Below the pieces are notes generated by a model, which worked only from the letters and a program-made list of their open reading frames with translations, was not told the DNA's origin and made no database searches. Shown here one piece after another: positions 1 through 6,186 of a stretch of 10,423 bases of DNA. Source of the DNA: an uncultured Paracoccaceae bacterium (GTDB taxonomy: Bacteria; Pseudomonadota; Alphaproteobacteria; Rhodobacterales; Rhodobacteraceae); the NCBI GenBank assembly GCA_937907485.1, contig CALESR010000248.1:1-10423 (forward strand), written 5' to 3'. The translations under genes and the position numbers were made by a program. The stretch's first letter is position 1. Every line of letters begins with the position of its first letter.

Positions 1-63
1 CTCTTTGTGCCTCAACTATCCCGGGGGAGGGCCGGAACGGCCCGTGGGGGCAGCGCCCCCCTA
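1..63 (-). repeat. GC-rich double-hairpin intergenic element (REP-like, possible terminator)
   Basis: Two perfect short hairpins stand side by side. Positions 29-43 have a 6-bp stem GGGCCG/CGGCCC with loop GAA, and 46-60 have a 6-bp stem GGGGGC/GCCCCC with loop AGC. Read on the minus strand, downstream of the BKACE gene that ends at 80, they are followed by CCCCCGGGATAGTTGAGGC and an A/G-rich tail (1-10). This composite resembles an element that recurs after genes in many Rhodobacterales genomes (GC hairpin plus CCCCGGGATATTT-like tail); that resemblance is from memory, not from a search. Its place 17 nt after the stop codon fits a 3'-end or terminator role, although there is no good U-run. 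The window starts at position 1, so the element may extend further. Confidence 0.5.
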
Positions 64-79
64 CCCGGCCCGCCGTCGC

Positions 80-940
80 TCACCCCAGCCCCCAGATCGC
101 CCGCGCCTCGGCGGCACTCGCCACGTCGCGCCCCTCGGCCCGCGCCAGCTCGGCCAGCGCCGCCACCAGATCGCCATTCCCCCGCGCCCGCGCCCCGCCC
201 GGCAGATAGAACGTATCCTCCAGCCCGGTGCGCAAATGCCCGCCCAGCGCCGCCACGGCCCGATGAACCGGCCAGATCTCGTCCCGCCCGATCAGCGTCG
301 CCTGCCAGACCGCGCCCTCGGGCAGATAACGCTGCAAGACCGCCAGCAAATCGGCATCGGCGGGCATGCCCGAGGCCACGCCCATCACCAGATTGACCTG
401 CGGGCGGGCCACCATGCCCACCTCGGCAAACATGCCGACCGAGCGCAGGATCCCGGTATCGAAACACTCGAACTCGGGCCGGATGCCGACCTCGTCCATC
501 ACCGCCAGCACCTCGGCGATCTTGTCCACCGGATTGGCGAACAGCATCGGCGGCCAGGCCCAACGCCCGCCGGACCGCGTCTTGAGGTAATTCAACGAGC
601 CCGCATTGCAGGCCGCCACCTCGGGCCGCCCCGCACGCAGGCAGGCGATCGGGCCGGACTGATCCGCCCCCATGACGCCCGTGGTGAAATTCAGGATCAC
701 GCCGGGACAGGCGGCGCGGATCGCCTCGGCCACCTCGACCGCCAGCGCCGGATCCCACGACGGCAGATGCCCGCGCCCCGCGCCCTGCTGGCGAAAATGC
801 ACATGCATGCAGACCGCGCCCGCCTCCCAGGCCCGCCGCGCCTCGGCGGCCAGTTCCTCGGGCGTCACCGGCACCGGATGCTCACGCGGGTCGGTCAGAA
901 CGCCGGTCAGGGCGCAGGTCAGGATGGCTGTGTCGCCCAT
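80..940 (-). CDS. BKACE family beta-keto acid cleavage enzyme (DUF849)
   Basis: 286 residues, full length for the family (about 270-310). BKACE enzymes are metal-dependent TIM barrels that condense a beta-keto acid with acetyl-CoA to give acetoacetate and a new acyl-CoA; the prototype is Kce of lysine fermentation. The HVH metal motif is at residues 46-48 (GAVCMHVHFR), where Kce has its zinc histidines. NFTTG lies at 84-88, and GLED at 239-242 places the expected metal-binding Glu at 241. No signal peptide is seen, so it is cytosolic. The ATG at 940 is preceded at good spacing by AGGGAGAG. The substrate cannot be read from the sequence: the family covers 3-keto-5-aminohexanoate, dehydrocarnitine, beta-ketoglutarate and others. 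It is transcribed alone, divergently from the acetyltransferase gene, with no helper gene such as a dehydrogenase or CoA-transferase beside it. Confidence 0.93.
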   Translation of the reverse strand: MGDTAILTCALTGVLTDPREHPVPVTPEELAAEARRAWEAGAVCMHVHFRQQGAGRGHLPSWDPALAVEVAEAIRAACPGVILNFTTGVMGADQSGPIACLRAGRPEVAACNAGSLNYLKTRSGGRWAWPPMLFANPVDKIAEVLAVMDEVGIRPEFECFDTGILRSVGMFAEVGMVARPQVNLVMGVASGMPADADLLAVLQRYLPEGAVWQATLIGRDEIWPVHRAVAALGGHLRTGLEDTFYLPGGARARGNGDLVAALAELARAEGRDVASAAEARAIWGLG

Positions 941-961
941 GGTCGCTCTCTCCCTGCGTGC

Positions 962-967
962 AGCCTA
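962..967 (-). promoter_or_regulatory. Possible -10 box of the BKACE gene
   Basis: On the minus strand the sequence reads GTTAGGCTGC, containing TAGGCT, 21 nt before the BKACE ATG. The same -10 form precedes other genes in this window. I see no convincing -35 at 16-18 nt upstream (only a T-rich CTTTTCC), so the promoter call rests on the -10 alone. Confidence 0.3.
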
Positions 968-1031
968 ACACGGCCTCGCCACAGGAAAAGCCGCACCGAG
1001 CCCGCGCGACCCCACGTCACCTTTCCCCGGC

Positions 1032-1060
1032 TGGACGCTGCCACCCGGTCGGGCTAGCCT
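1032..1060 (+). promoter_or_regulatory. Promoter of the GNAT gene
   Basis: TGGACG (1032-1037), a 17-nt spacer and TAGCCT (1055-1060) form a sigma70-like promoter. The predicted start of transcription near 1067 leaves a leader of about 20 nt before the TTG at 1087, with GAGGAG inside it. Because the promoter lies downstream of the ATG at 958, it argues against that longer start. Confidence 0.5.
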
Positions 1061-1073
1061 GCGCCCAACCTTC

Positions 1074-1079
1074 GAGGAG
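1074..1079 (+). promoter_or_regulatory. Ribosome binding site deciding a TTG start
   Basis: GAGGAG lies 7 nt before the TTG at 1087. It is the only good Shine-Dalgarno match upstream of the conserved part of the acetyltransferase, and no ATG or GTG lies nearby in frame, so TTG is taken as the start. Confidence 0.65.
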
Positions 1080-1086
1080 CCCCGCC

Positions 1087-1764
1087 TTGCCCACCGACCT
1101 TTCCCACTGGTCCGCCCGCCCCCGCCCCGATCACCGCCTGATCGAAGGGCGTTACGTCACGCTCGAACCCCTCGACGCCGACCGCCACACCGAGGGGCTG
1201 TTCGCCGCCTCGCATGTGCCGGACGGCGATGCCAAATTCCGCTGGCTGTTCGAGGCGCCGCCCACCGACCTGACGACCTTCCGCCCCTGGGTGGAGAAAT
1301 CCGCCGCCAGCGCCGACCCGCTGTTCTGGGCGATTCGCGACAAGGCCAGCGGCCAGATCGCCGGGCGCCAGACCCTGATGCGCATCGACCCCGCGCATGG
1401 GGTGATCGAGATCGGCAACATCTACTGGGGCCCGCAGATCGCCCGCCAGCGCGGCGCGACCGAGTCGCTCTACCTCTTCATGGCGCATGTGTTCGACGAT
1501 CTGGGCTATCGGCGGTTCGAGTGGAAATGCAACGACCACAACGACCCCTCGAAACGCGCCGCCCTGCGCTTTGGCTTTACCTTCGAGGGGGTGTTTCGTC
1601 AGCACATGGTCGCCAAGGGCCAGAACCGCGACACCGCGTGGTTTTCGATCATCGATGGCGAATGGCCCCGGCTGAAGGCGGGCTATCTCGCCTGGCTCGA
1701 CCCCGGCAATTTCGACGCCACCGGCCAGCAGCGCCGCAGCCTGCAGGATTGCCTCGGCGGCTAG
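1087..1764 (+). CDS. GNAT family N-acetyltransferase (RimJ/RimL-like)
   Basis: 225 residues from the TTG start. It belongs to the Acetyltransf_3-like branch of GNAT enzymes, which transfer acetyl from acetyl-CoA to an amine on a protein or small molecule. The core is clear: an opening strand RYVTLEPLDADRH (22-34), the central strand and acetyl-CoA loop IEIGNIYWGPQIARQRGATE (107-126, pyrophosphate-binding loop about 119-124), then EWKCNDHNDPSKRAALRFGF (145-164), typical of RimJ/RimL-type proteins, and FEGVFRQHMV. The substrate cannot be inferred. A longer reading frame opens at an ATG at 958, but that start lies upstream of the promoter, and its extra 43 residues are Arg/Pro-rich and unlike the domain. 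Its TAG stop overlaps the TAG stop of the convergent Popeye-like gene. Confidence 0.9.
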   Translation: MPTDLSHWSARPRPDHRLIEGRYVTLEPLDADRHTEGLFAASHVPDGDAKFRWLFEAPPTDLTTFRPWVEKSAASADPLFWAIRDKASGQIAGRQTLMRIDPAHGVIEIGNIYWGPQIARQRGATESLYLFMAHVFDDLGYRRFEWKCNDHNDPSKRAALRFGFTFEGVFRQHMVAKGQNRDTAWFSIIDGEWPRLKAGYLAWLDPGNFDATGQQRRSLQDCLGG

Positions 1765-2444
1765 GCCTCGCCGGGCGCCAATGCCGGTCCGATCAATTTG
1801 TCGCGCAGCGCAGCAAAGAACGCCGATTGAAGCGCCGCCGCCAGATCGGGGCGCGTGGCGAGGGTGCGGCGCACGGTTTCGGCCTCGACGCGCCAGACGC
1901 GGGCGGGGCCGGTCAGGCGCACGCTGCCATGCGCCGGCGCCCCACTGGCGACGCTGATCTCACCGATCAACACGCCCGGTCCACGCCGCGCCAGACGGCT
2001 GTCGCCGCGCAGCACCTCGGCCTCGCCCTCGGCCAGCCAGGTCAGCCAGGCCACCGGTGCGCCGTCAGTTGTCAGGTCGGTTCCGGCCGGCAAATCCTCC
2101 CACCGGCCCAGATCGAGGATCGCCCGCTGCACCCGCCGTGGGCTGCCGGCAAAACAGCGCGCCACCAGCGCCGCCTCCTGCGGGGCGAACCGCGCGCGCC
2201 CCTCGGCCAGCCGCAGCCGGGCCATCTGCACCAGGTTGACGCTCACCAGCAGGGTTTCCCAGAAACTGCTCACCGGATCGCCCAGAATCACCGCGCTGTA
2301 AAACACCCCGGTGGCGAACGAGGCCAGCGCCAGCAGCCTCAGCCAGACCATGCGCGTCATCACCATCGACACGATCAGCAGGCCATAGGCCAGATGCCCG
2401 ACCAGCGCACCCGGCCCAAAGGCCTGTTCCAGCGTCACGGTCAA
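1761..2444 (-). CDS. Popeye-like membrane protein with cyclic-nucleotide-binding-like domain
   Basis: 227 residues from TTG (233 if the ATG at 2462 is used). Three hydrophobic helices at about 12-29, 32-53 and 60-78 are followed by a soluble domain. The second and third helices carry the spaced D..SSFW...L...N..Q pattern seen in Popeye (POPDC) proteins, whose order is also three helices then a nucleotide-binding fold. The soluble part (about 98-210) reads as a CAP/CNMP-type beta-roll, with GPGVLIGEISVASGAPAHGSV at 155-175 as the phosphate-binding cassette. There the canonical Arg of the PRAA motif is missing (PAHG), so classical cAMP/cGMP contact is doubtful. It is probably an inner-membrane sensor; the ligand is unknown. 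It is coupled to the membrane protein gene upstream: TTG overlaps that gene's TGA as TTGA. Confidence 0.78.
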   Translation of the reverse strand: MTVTLEQAFGPGALVGHLAYGLLIVSMVMTRMVWLRLLALASFATGVFYSAVILGDPVSSFWETLLVSVNLVQMARLRLAEGRARFAPQEAALVARCFAGSPRRVQRAILDLGRWEDLPAGTDLTTDGAPVAWLTWLAEGEAEVLRGDSRLARRGPGVLIGEISVASGAPAHGSVRLTGPARVWRVEAETVRRTLATRPDLAAALQSAFFAALRDKLIGPALAPGEA

Positions 2445-2968
2445 GACCGCCTCCCCCGCCATGCCGCCCCGTCATCTCCGGCGGCCCGACCCGGGACATC
2501 GCCGGCACCGGGTGGCGCGGGCCTGACGGCAAAGGCCTTGCGCGCCGCCCAGCGGCCCATGACCAGCGCGATGAGACTTCCCAACACCCCGATTTGCATC
2601 CCCAGCCCTTCAAGCCGGAAAACCGGCAGCCGCCCCCCGAAGAGCAGCCACTCCGCGCTCAACGATGACACCAGCCCCAGCGGGATCGTCGCCTGTGCCG
2701 CCCAGCTCAGCCGCCGCATCCGGTCCCAGCCTTGCGGCAGGGCTGGCAGGACCAGCAAAAACACCGGCAACCCAAGGGCGATCTGGATCAACCCGATCGG
2801 GCTGCCGATCACCAGGGCAACTGGCAGTGCAACTGGCAGGAGGAAGATGCTGGTAAAGTTGCCCGTGATGACCATCCCCAGCAGGAACCAGACCACAGGG
2901 CCCAGCGGCACCGCCACGATCATCACCCACATCACAAATCGCGCATATCCTGCCGCGTGACCCACCAT
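2441..2968 (-). CDS. Small polytopic membrane protein of unknown function
   Basis: 175 residues, very hydrophobic, and I do not recognise the family. Likely membrane segments lie at about 12-34, 39-54, 57-76, 92-111 and 121-138. A Pro/Gly/Arg-rich hydrophilic tail follows (145-175). A short basic loop (WDRMRRLSW, 81-89) separates the second and third blocks. The ATG at 2968 is preceded by AAGGGG at a workable distance. A longer frame begins at 3202, but it reads straight through the tRNA-Leu gene and is rejected. The gene starts 83 nt after the tRNA on the same strand, and I see no clear promoter or terminator between them, so read-through from the tRNA promoter is possible. It overlaps the Popeye-like gene by 4 nt (22 nt if that gene uses ATG). 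The two probably work together at the membrane, which is inference from coupling. Confidence 0.75.
   Translation of the reverse strand: MVGHAAGYARFVMWVMIVAVPLGPVVWFLLGMVITGNFTSIFLLPVALPVALVIGSPIGLIQIALGLPVFLLVLPALPQGWDRMRRLSWAAQATIPLGLVSSLSAEWLLFGGRLPVFRLEGLGMQIGVLGSLIALVMGRWAARKAFAVRPAPPGAGDVPGRAAGDDGAAWRGRRS
2450..2457 (-). promoter_or_regulatory. Ribosome binding site favouring a TTG start for the Popeye-like gene
   Basis: On the minus strand GGGGGAGG stands 5 nt before TTG (2444-2442), and that TTG overlaps the upstream stop as TTGA. The alternative ATG at 2462 has only a distant GGAG (13 nt) and no well-placed Shine-Dalgarno. This site is therefore the main reason for choosing the shorter protein. 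Confidence 0.55.
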
Positions 2969-3051
2969 CCCAAGGCCCCTTTCGCCCCGCTTGCCCGCCC
3001 TGAACCCCGTGGCGCCGGGCCGCAAGGACCATCGCGCCAAACAATCGGGGG

Positions 3052-3137
3052 TGGTAGCCGCTGAGGGACTCGAACCCTCACGCCCAGTCGAGCAACGGAT
3101 TTTAAGTCCGGTCTGTCTACCATTCCAGCAAGCGGCC
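3052..3137 (-). tRNA. tRNA-Leu (anticodon UAA)
   Basis: 86 nt including an encoded CCA. The acceptor stem is GGCCGCT/AGCGGCT, with a G-U closing pair at 1-72 and discriminator A73. The D stem is CTG/CAG with the usual GGTAGA loop. The anticodon loop is CTTAAAA, giving anticodon UAA. A 15-nt variable region can form the short hairpin expected of a class II tRNA (GCTC/GGGC). The T arm is GAGGG-TTCGAGT-CCCTC. The long variable arm together with A73 fits leucine. One oddity is that the outermost anticodon-stem pair (27-43) is C-U, a mismatch. It reads UUA and possibly UUG, codons that are rare in this GC-rich genome. Confidence 0.96.
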
Positions 3138-3145
3138 ACGTGCCC

Positions 3146-3174
3146 GTCATAGGCACCCGGCGCCAGCACCTCAA
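3146..3174 (-). promoter_or_regulatory. Promoter of tRNA-Leu
   Basis: On the minus strand TTGAGG (3174-3169), a 17-nt spacer and TATGAC (3151-3146) precede the tRNA. The bases between the -10 and the start are GC-rich (GGGCAC), as in stable-RNA promoters under stringent control. Transcription would begin near 3139, leaving only one or two leader bases before the mature 5' end at 3137. Confidence 0.55.
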
Positions 3175-3205
3175 GCCCGATCCGTCCTGCCATCGCAGCC
3201 ACCGC

Positions 3206-3233
3206 TTGACCGGCCCGCGCTTTGGGCTAGGCA
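3206..3233 (+). promoter_or_regulatory. Promoter of the acyl-CoA synthetase gene
   Basis: TTGACC (3206-3211), a 16-nt spacer and TAGGCA (3228-3233) lie 27 nt before the ATG. The -35 is strong (5 of 6) and the -10 weak, the same style as the other promoters here. It stands back to back with the tRNA promoter in a 122-nt gap. Confidence 0.5.
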
Positions 3234-3259
3234 TAGGGCAGCCCAGAGGAGGACACCGA

Positions 3260-4903
3260 ATGCTCGGCCAGATGATGAACCAGCCACTCCTGATCTCCAG
3301 CCTGCTGACGCATGCCGAGCGCCACCATGCCCAGCGCGAGATCGTCACCCGCCGCGTCGAGGGCGACCTGCACCGCTATACCTGGCGCGACATGGCCGCC
3401 CGCGCGCGCCGCATGGCGAATGCGCTGCACGCGCTGGGCCTCGCGCCGTCGCAGCGGGTCGGCACGCTGGCCTGGAACACCGCCCGGCATATGGAGCTCT
3501 ATTTTGCCGCCTCGGGCGCCGGGATGATCCTGCACACGCTGAACCCGCGCCTGCACCCTGACCAACTGGTCTGGATCGCCGACAACGCGGGCGATCAGGT
3601 GATCTTCTTCGACCTCACCTTCCTGCCGCTGATCGAGGCCACCGCGCATCGCTATGCCACCGTCAAGCATTTCGTGCTGATGGCCGACGCCGACCGCATG
3701 CCCGCGCAGACGAAAATCCCCGGCCTGCTGTGCTATGAAACCCTCGCCGCGGCGGCCTCGGACCACTACGACTGGCCGCAGATCGACGAAAACGCCGCCT
3801 CGTCGCTGTGCTATACCTCGGGCACCACCGGCAACCCGAAAGGCGTGCTCTATTCCCACCGCTCGACCGTGCTGCACGCGCTGGCCTCGGTGGCGCCCGA
3901 CGCGCTGAACCTGTCGTCGCGCGACACCATCCTGCCCGTGGTGCCGATGTTCCACGTCAACGCCTGGGGCCTGCCCTATGCGGCGGCGATGGTCGGCGCC
4001 AAGATGGTGTTCCCCGGCCCGGCGCTGGATGGCAAATCGCTGCATGATCTGTTCGAGGCCGAGGGCGTCACCGTCTCGGCCGGGGTGCCGACCGTCTGGC
4101 AGGGCCTGCTGGCCCATGTCGAGGCTTTGGGCGCCAGCTTCACCACCATGCGCCGCACGGTGATCGGCGGGTCGGCCTGCCCGCCCGCGATGATCCGCAC
4201 CTTCGAGGACAAGCACCGCGTGCAGGTGCTGCACGCCTGGGGCATGACCGAAATGTCACCGCTGGGCACCGTCTGCACGCTGAAAGGCGGGCAGGAAACC
4301 CTCGACCCCGCCGCCAAATTCGCCGTGCAAAGCAAACAGGGCCGGGCAATCTTTGGCGTCGACATGAAGATCGTCGACGAGGACGGCGCCGAACTGCCCT
4401 GGGACGGCAAGACCTCGGGCGAATTGCTGGTGCGCGGACCGTGGATTCTGGACAGCTACTTCAACCGCCACGGCGAGGACACGCTGCGCTTTGATGCGGC
4501 GGGGCTGGGCTGGTTTCCCACCGGCGATGTCTCGACCATCGACGCCGACGGCTTCATGCAGATCACCGACCGCACCAAGGACGTCATCAAATCGGGGGGC
4601 GAGTGGATTTCCTCGATCGACATCGAGAACATCGCCATGGGCCACCCCGCCGTGGCCATGGCCGCCTGCATCGCCGCCAAGCACCCCAAATGGGATGAAC
4701 GCCCGCTGCTGGTGGTGATGCCAAAGCCCGGCGCCACGCCCACGCGCGACGACATCCTCGCCGGCTTCGAGGGCAAGATCGCCAAATGGTGGCTGCCCGA
4801 CGATGTGGTCTTTGTCGAGGCGATCCCGCTGGGCGCCACCGGCAAGATGCAAAAGAACAAGCTGCGCGAGCAGTTTGCCGACCACGTCCTGCCAACGGCC
4901 TGA
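3260..4903 (+). CDS. alkK: AlkK-like medium-chain fatty acid--CoA ligase
   Basis: 547 residues. This ANL-superfamily adenylating enzyme activates fatty acids with ATP and CoA to acyl-CoA, probably in the cytosol. It closely resembles Pseudomonas AlkK, recalled by its opening MLGQMM and by YTSGTTGNPKGVLYSHRSTV. Visible core motifs are the P-loop YTSGTTGNPKG (185-195), VPMFHVNAWG (228-237), HAWGMTE (325-331), TGD (421-423), DRTKDVIKSGGEWIS (437-451, hinge) and the catalytic lysine K529 in GATGKMQKNKLR. All expected catalytic residues are present. The start is ATG 3260 with AGAGGAGGA 6 nt upstream; the longer frame from 3140 runs back over the promoter. A medium-chain preference is family knowledge, not shown here. 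The gene lies 89 nt before a separate promoter and operon that includes a racemase acting on acyl-CoA esters. Confidence 0.93.
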   Translation: MLGQMMNQPLLISSLLTHAERHHAQREIVTRRVEGDLHRYTWRDMAARARRMANALHALGLAPSQRVGTLAWNTARHMELYFAASGAGMILHTLNPRLHPDQLVWIADNAGDQVIFFDLTFLPLIEATAHRYATVKHFVLMADADRMPAQTKIPGLLCYETLAAAASDHYDWPQIDENAASSLCYTSGTTGNPKGVLYSHRSTVLHALASVAPDALNLSSRDTILPVVPMFHVNAWGLPYAAAMVGAKMVFPGPALDGKSLHDLFEAEGVTVSAGVPTVWQGLLAHVEALGASFTTMRRTVIGGSACPPAMIRTFEDKHRVQVLHAWGMTEMSPLGTVCTLKGGQETLDPAAKFAVQSKQGRAIFGVDMKIVDEDGAELPWDGKTSGELLVRGPWILDSYFNRHGEDTLRFDAAGLGWFPTGDVSTIDADGFMQITDRTKDVIKSGGEWISSIDIENIAMGHPAVAMAACIAAKHPKWDERPLLVVMPKPGATPTRDDILAGFEGKIAKWWLPDDVVFVEAIPLGATGKMQKNKLREQFADHVLPTA

Positions 4904-4930
4904 GCGCCGCGCAGGCCCCCGCACGCCGCG

Positions 4931-4959
4931 TTGCCAGCGCGCAGCCAAGCCGCTAGGCT
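4931..4959 (+). promoter_or_regulatory. Promoter of the GT87-GDPD-racemase-oxidase operon
   Basis: TTGCCA (4931-4936), an exact 17-nt spacer and TAGGCT (4954-4959) lie 33 nt before the ATG at 4993. The -35 matches the consensus at five of six positions. A dyad covers the spacer and -10. Confidence 0.55.
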
Positions 4960-4964
4960 GCGCG
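4938..4964. repeat. 9-bp inverted repeat over a promoter (operator or terminator hairpin)
   Basis: CGCGCAGCC (4938-4946) and GGCTGCGCG (4956-4964) are perfect arms around a 9-nt loop. The element lies 35 nt after the acyl-CoA synthetase stop and overlaps the -10 of the next operon. As RNA it could be a terminator for the upstream gene, though no U-run follows. As DNA it could be a repressor site. Confidence 0.6.
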
Positions 4965-4992
4965 TCACCGCTTTGCCCTTCATCGAGGCCCC

Positions 4993-6183
4993 ATGCCCGC
5001 AACCCCCTCTGAAACCTTGCGTGCGCGTGTCCTTGCGGCGGCGTTGATCGGCATCTTCTATATCGCCATCGCCACCTCGGCCGCCACCTTGCCCACCCTG
5101 GGCGCAGGTGGCGTACTGGTGGATTTCGACGCCTTCTACATCGTCAGCCAGATGCTCGCCGAGGGCCGCGTGGCCGAGGCCTATGACGTCCGCCTCATGG
5201 CCGCCCGCCAGCAAGAGCTGGTCGGGCACGAGGGCTTCATGCCCTGGACCTATCCGCCGCCCTTTGACCTGCTCGTGGCGCCGCTGGCCTGGCTGCCGCG
5301 CGGGCTGGCCTTTGCCCTCTTCACCGGAACGACGCTGGCCTTCTACCTCTGGGTGCTGGCGCGGCTGGCCGGGCATGGGCTGGGCACGGTGATGCTGGTG
5401 CTGGCACCGCCGATCTATGTCAGCGTCACCATCGGGCAGAATTCCTTTCTGACCGGGGGGTTGATGGGCCTGTTCTGCCTGCTGTCGCTGCGTGGCAAGG
5501 TCTGGGCCGGAGTGCCGCTGGGCCTGCTCATCATCAAGCCGCATCTGGGTCTGGGCCTTGGCATGCAGGCGCTCGCCAGCGCCCGCTGGCCTGTGGTCGC
5601 GCTGGCGGCCGCTGTCGCCGCGCTGGCCTGCGGGCTGGCGACGCTGGCCTTTGGTCCGGCGATCTGGCGCGCCTTTCTGACCGGGGTCGAGACCGCAGGC
5701 GACGCGCTGGCGCTGGGCATCTACCCGCTCTTTCGCATGATCTCGGTCTATGCGCTGGCCTTCACCGCCGGCCTGTCGCCCAACCTCGCCTCGATCCTGC
5801 AGGGCGCGATGGCATTGGCGGCGATGGCCGTGGTCCTGCTGGCCGTGCGGCGCGGGTTGCCCGCGCACCAGACCCTCGCGCTGGCCTGCTTTGCCTCGGC
5901 GATGGTCAGCCCCTATCTCTATGACTACGACATGGCGCTGGCCGGGGTCGGTGCCGCGCTGATCCTCGGCGACATCATGGCCCGCACCAGCCCGGCCGAA
6001 CGCCTCGCGCTGCTGGCGCTGGCCTGGGTGGCGGGCGGCTGGGGCATCCTGCACGCGCTCTCCAACGCGGGCCTGCCCTGGGCCGAACGCGCCGCCATTG
6101 CGCGCGAGACGCTGGCCTATGCCGGGGTCGCCTATCTGATCCTGATGGCGCTGCTCTGGCGCATCCTGCGCCGCCCGGTCTGA
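4993..6183 (+). CDS. GT87 family (DUF2029) integral membrane glycosyltransferase
   Basis: 396 residues with roughly nine to eleven hydrophobic segments along the whole length and short polar loops, as in GT-C fold enzymes. GT87 members such as mycobacterial PimE use a polyprenyl-phosphate sugar to glycosylate a lipid or glycan on the outer face of the inner membrane. Family landmarks are visible: the first-loop acidic motif VDFDAFY (43-49, candidate catalytic Asp 44 and 46), YPPP (87-90), the IGQNS motif (147-151), IKPH (181-184) and SPYLYDYD (306-313). ATG 4993 has GAGG 4 nt upstream and follows the promoter closely. It is the first gene of a four-gene operon, 3 nt from the phosphodiesterase gene. 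Donor and acceptor are not deducible, and I see no companion polyprenyl-phosphate mannose synthase. Confidence 0.85.
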   Translation: MPATPSETLRARVLAAALIGIFYIAIATSAATLPTLGAGGVLVDFDAFYIVSQMLAEGRVAEAYDVRLMAARQQELVGHEGFMPWTYPPPFDLLVAPLAWLPRGLAFALFTGTTLAFYLWVLARLAGHGLGTVMLVLAPPIYVSVTIGQNSFLTGGLMGLFCLLSLRGKVWAGVPLGLLIIKPHLGLGLGMQALASARWPVVALAAAVAALACGLATLAFGPAIWRAFLTGVETAGDALALGIYPLFRMISVYALAFTAGLSPNLASILQGAMALAAMAVVLLAVRRGLPAHQTLALACFASAMVSPYLYDYDMALAGVGAALILGDIMARTSPAERLALLALAWVAGGWGILHALSNAGLPWAERAAIARETLAYAGVAYLILMALLWRILRRPV

Positions 6184-6186
6184 ACG

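Noticed and set aside
958..1086. ATG at 958 as start of the acetyltransferase
   Set aside because: It lies upstream of the likely promoter (1032-1060), the added residues are Arg/Pro-rich, and TTG 1087 has a good ribosome site.
1521..2960. 479-codon plus-strand open frame
   Set aside because: It is antisense to the Popeye-like and membrane protein genes and overlaps the acetyltransferase gene in another frame. Composition is Gln/Arg/Pro-rich with no recognisable motif.
3052..3137. tRNA-Leu as an attachment site for an integrated element
   Set aside because: No integrase, no repeated tRNA 3' end and no change in base composition are visible on either side within the window.
2969..3202. N-terminal extension of the membrane protein to an ATG at 3202
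   Set aside because: It would translate straight through tRNA-Leu, giving the typical false peptide GLKIRCSTGREGSSPSA. The ATG at 2968 after the tRNA is taken instead.
3140..3259. ATG at 3140 as start of the acyl-CoA synthetase
   Set aside because: This would include the promoter and the opposing tRNA promoter in coding sequence. The family N-terminus MLGQMM begins at 3260 with a strong AGAGGAGGA.
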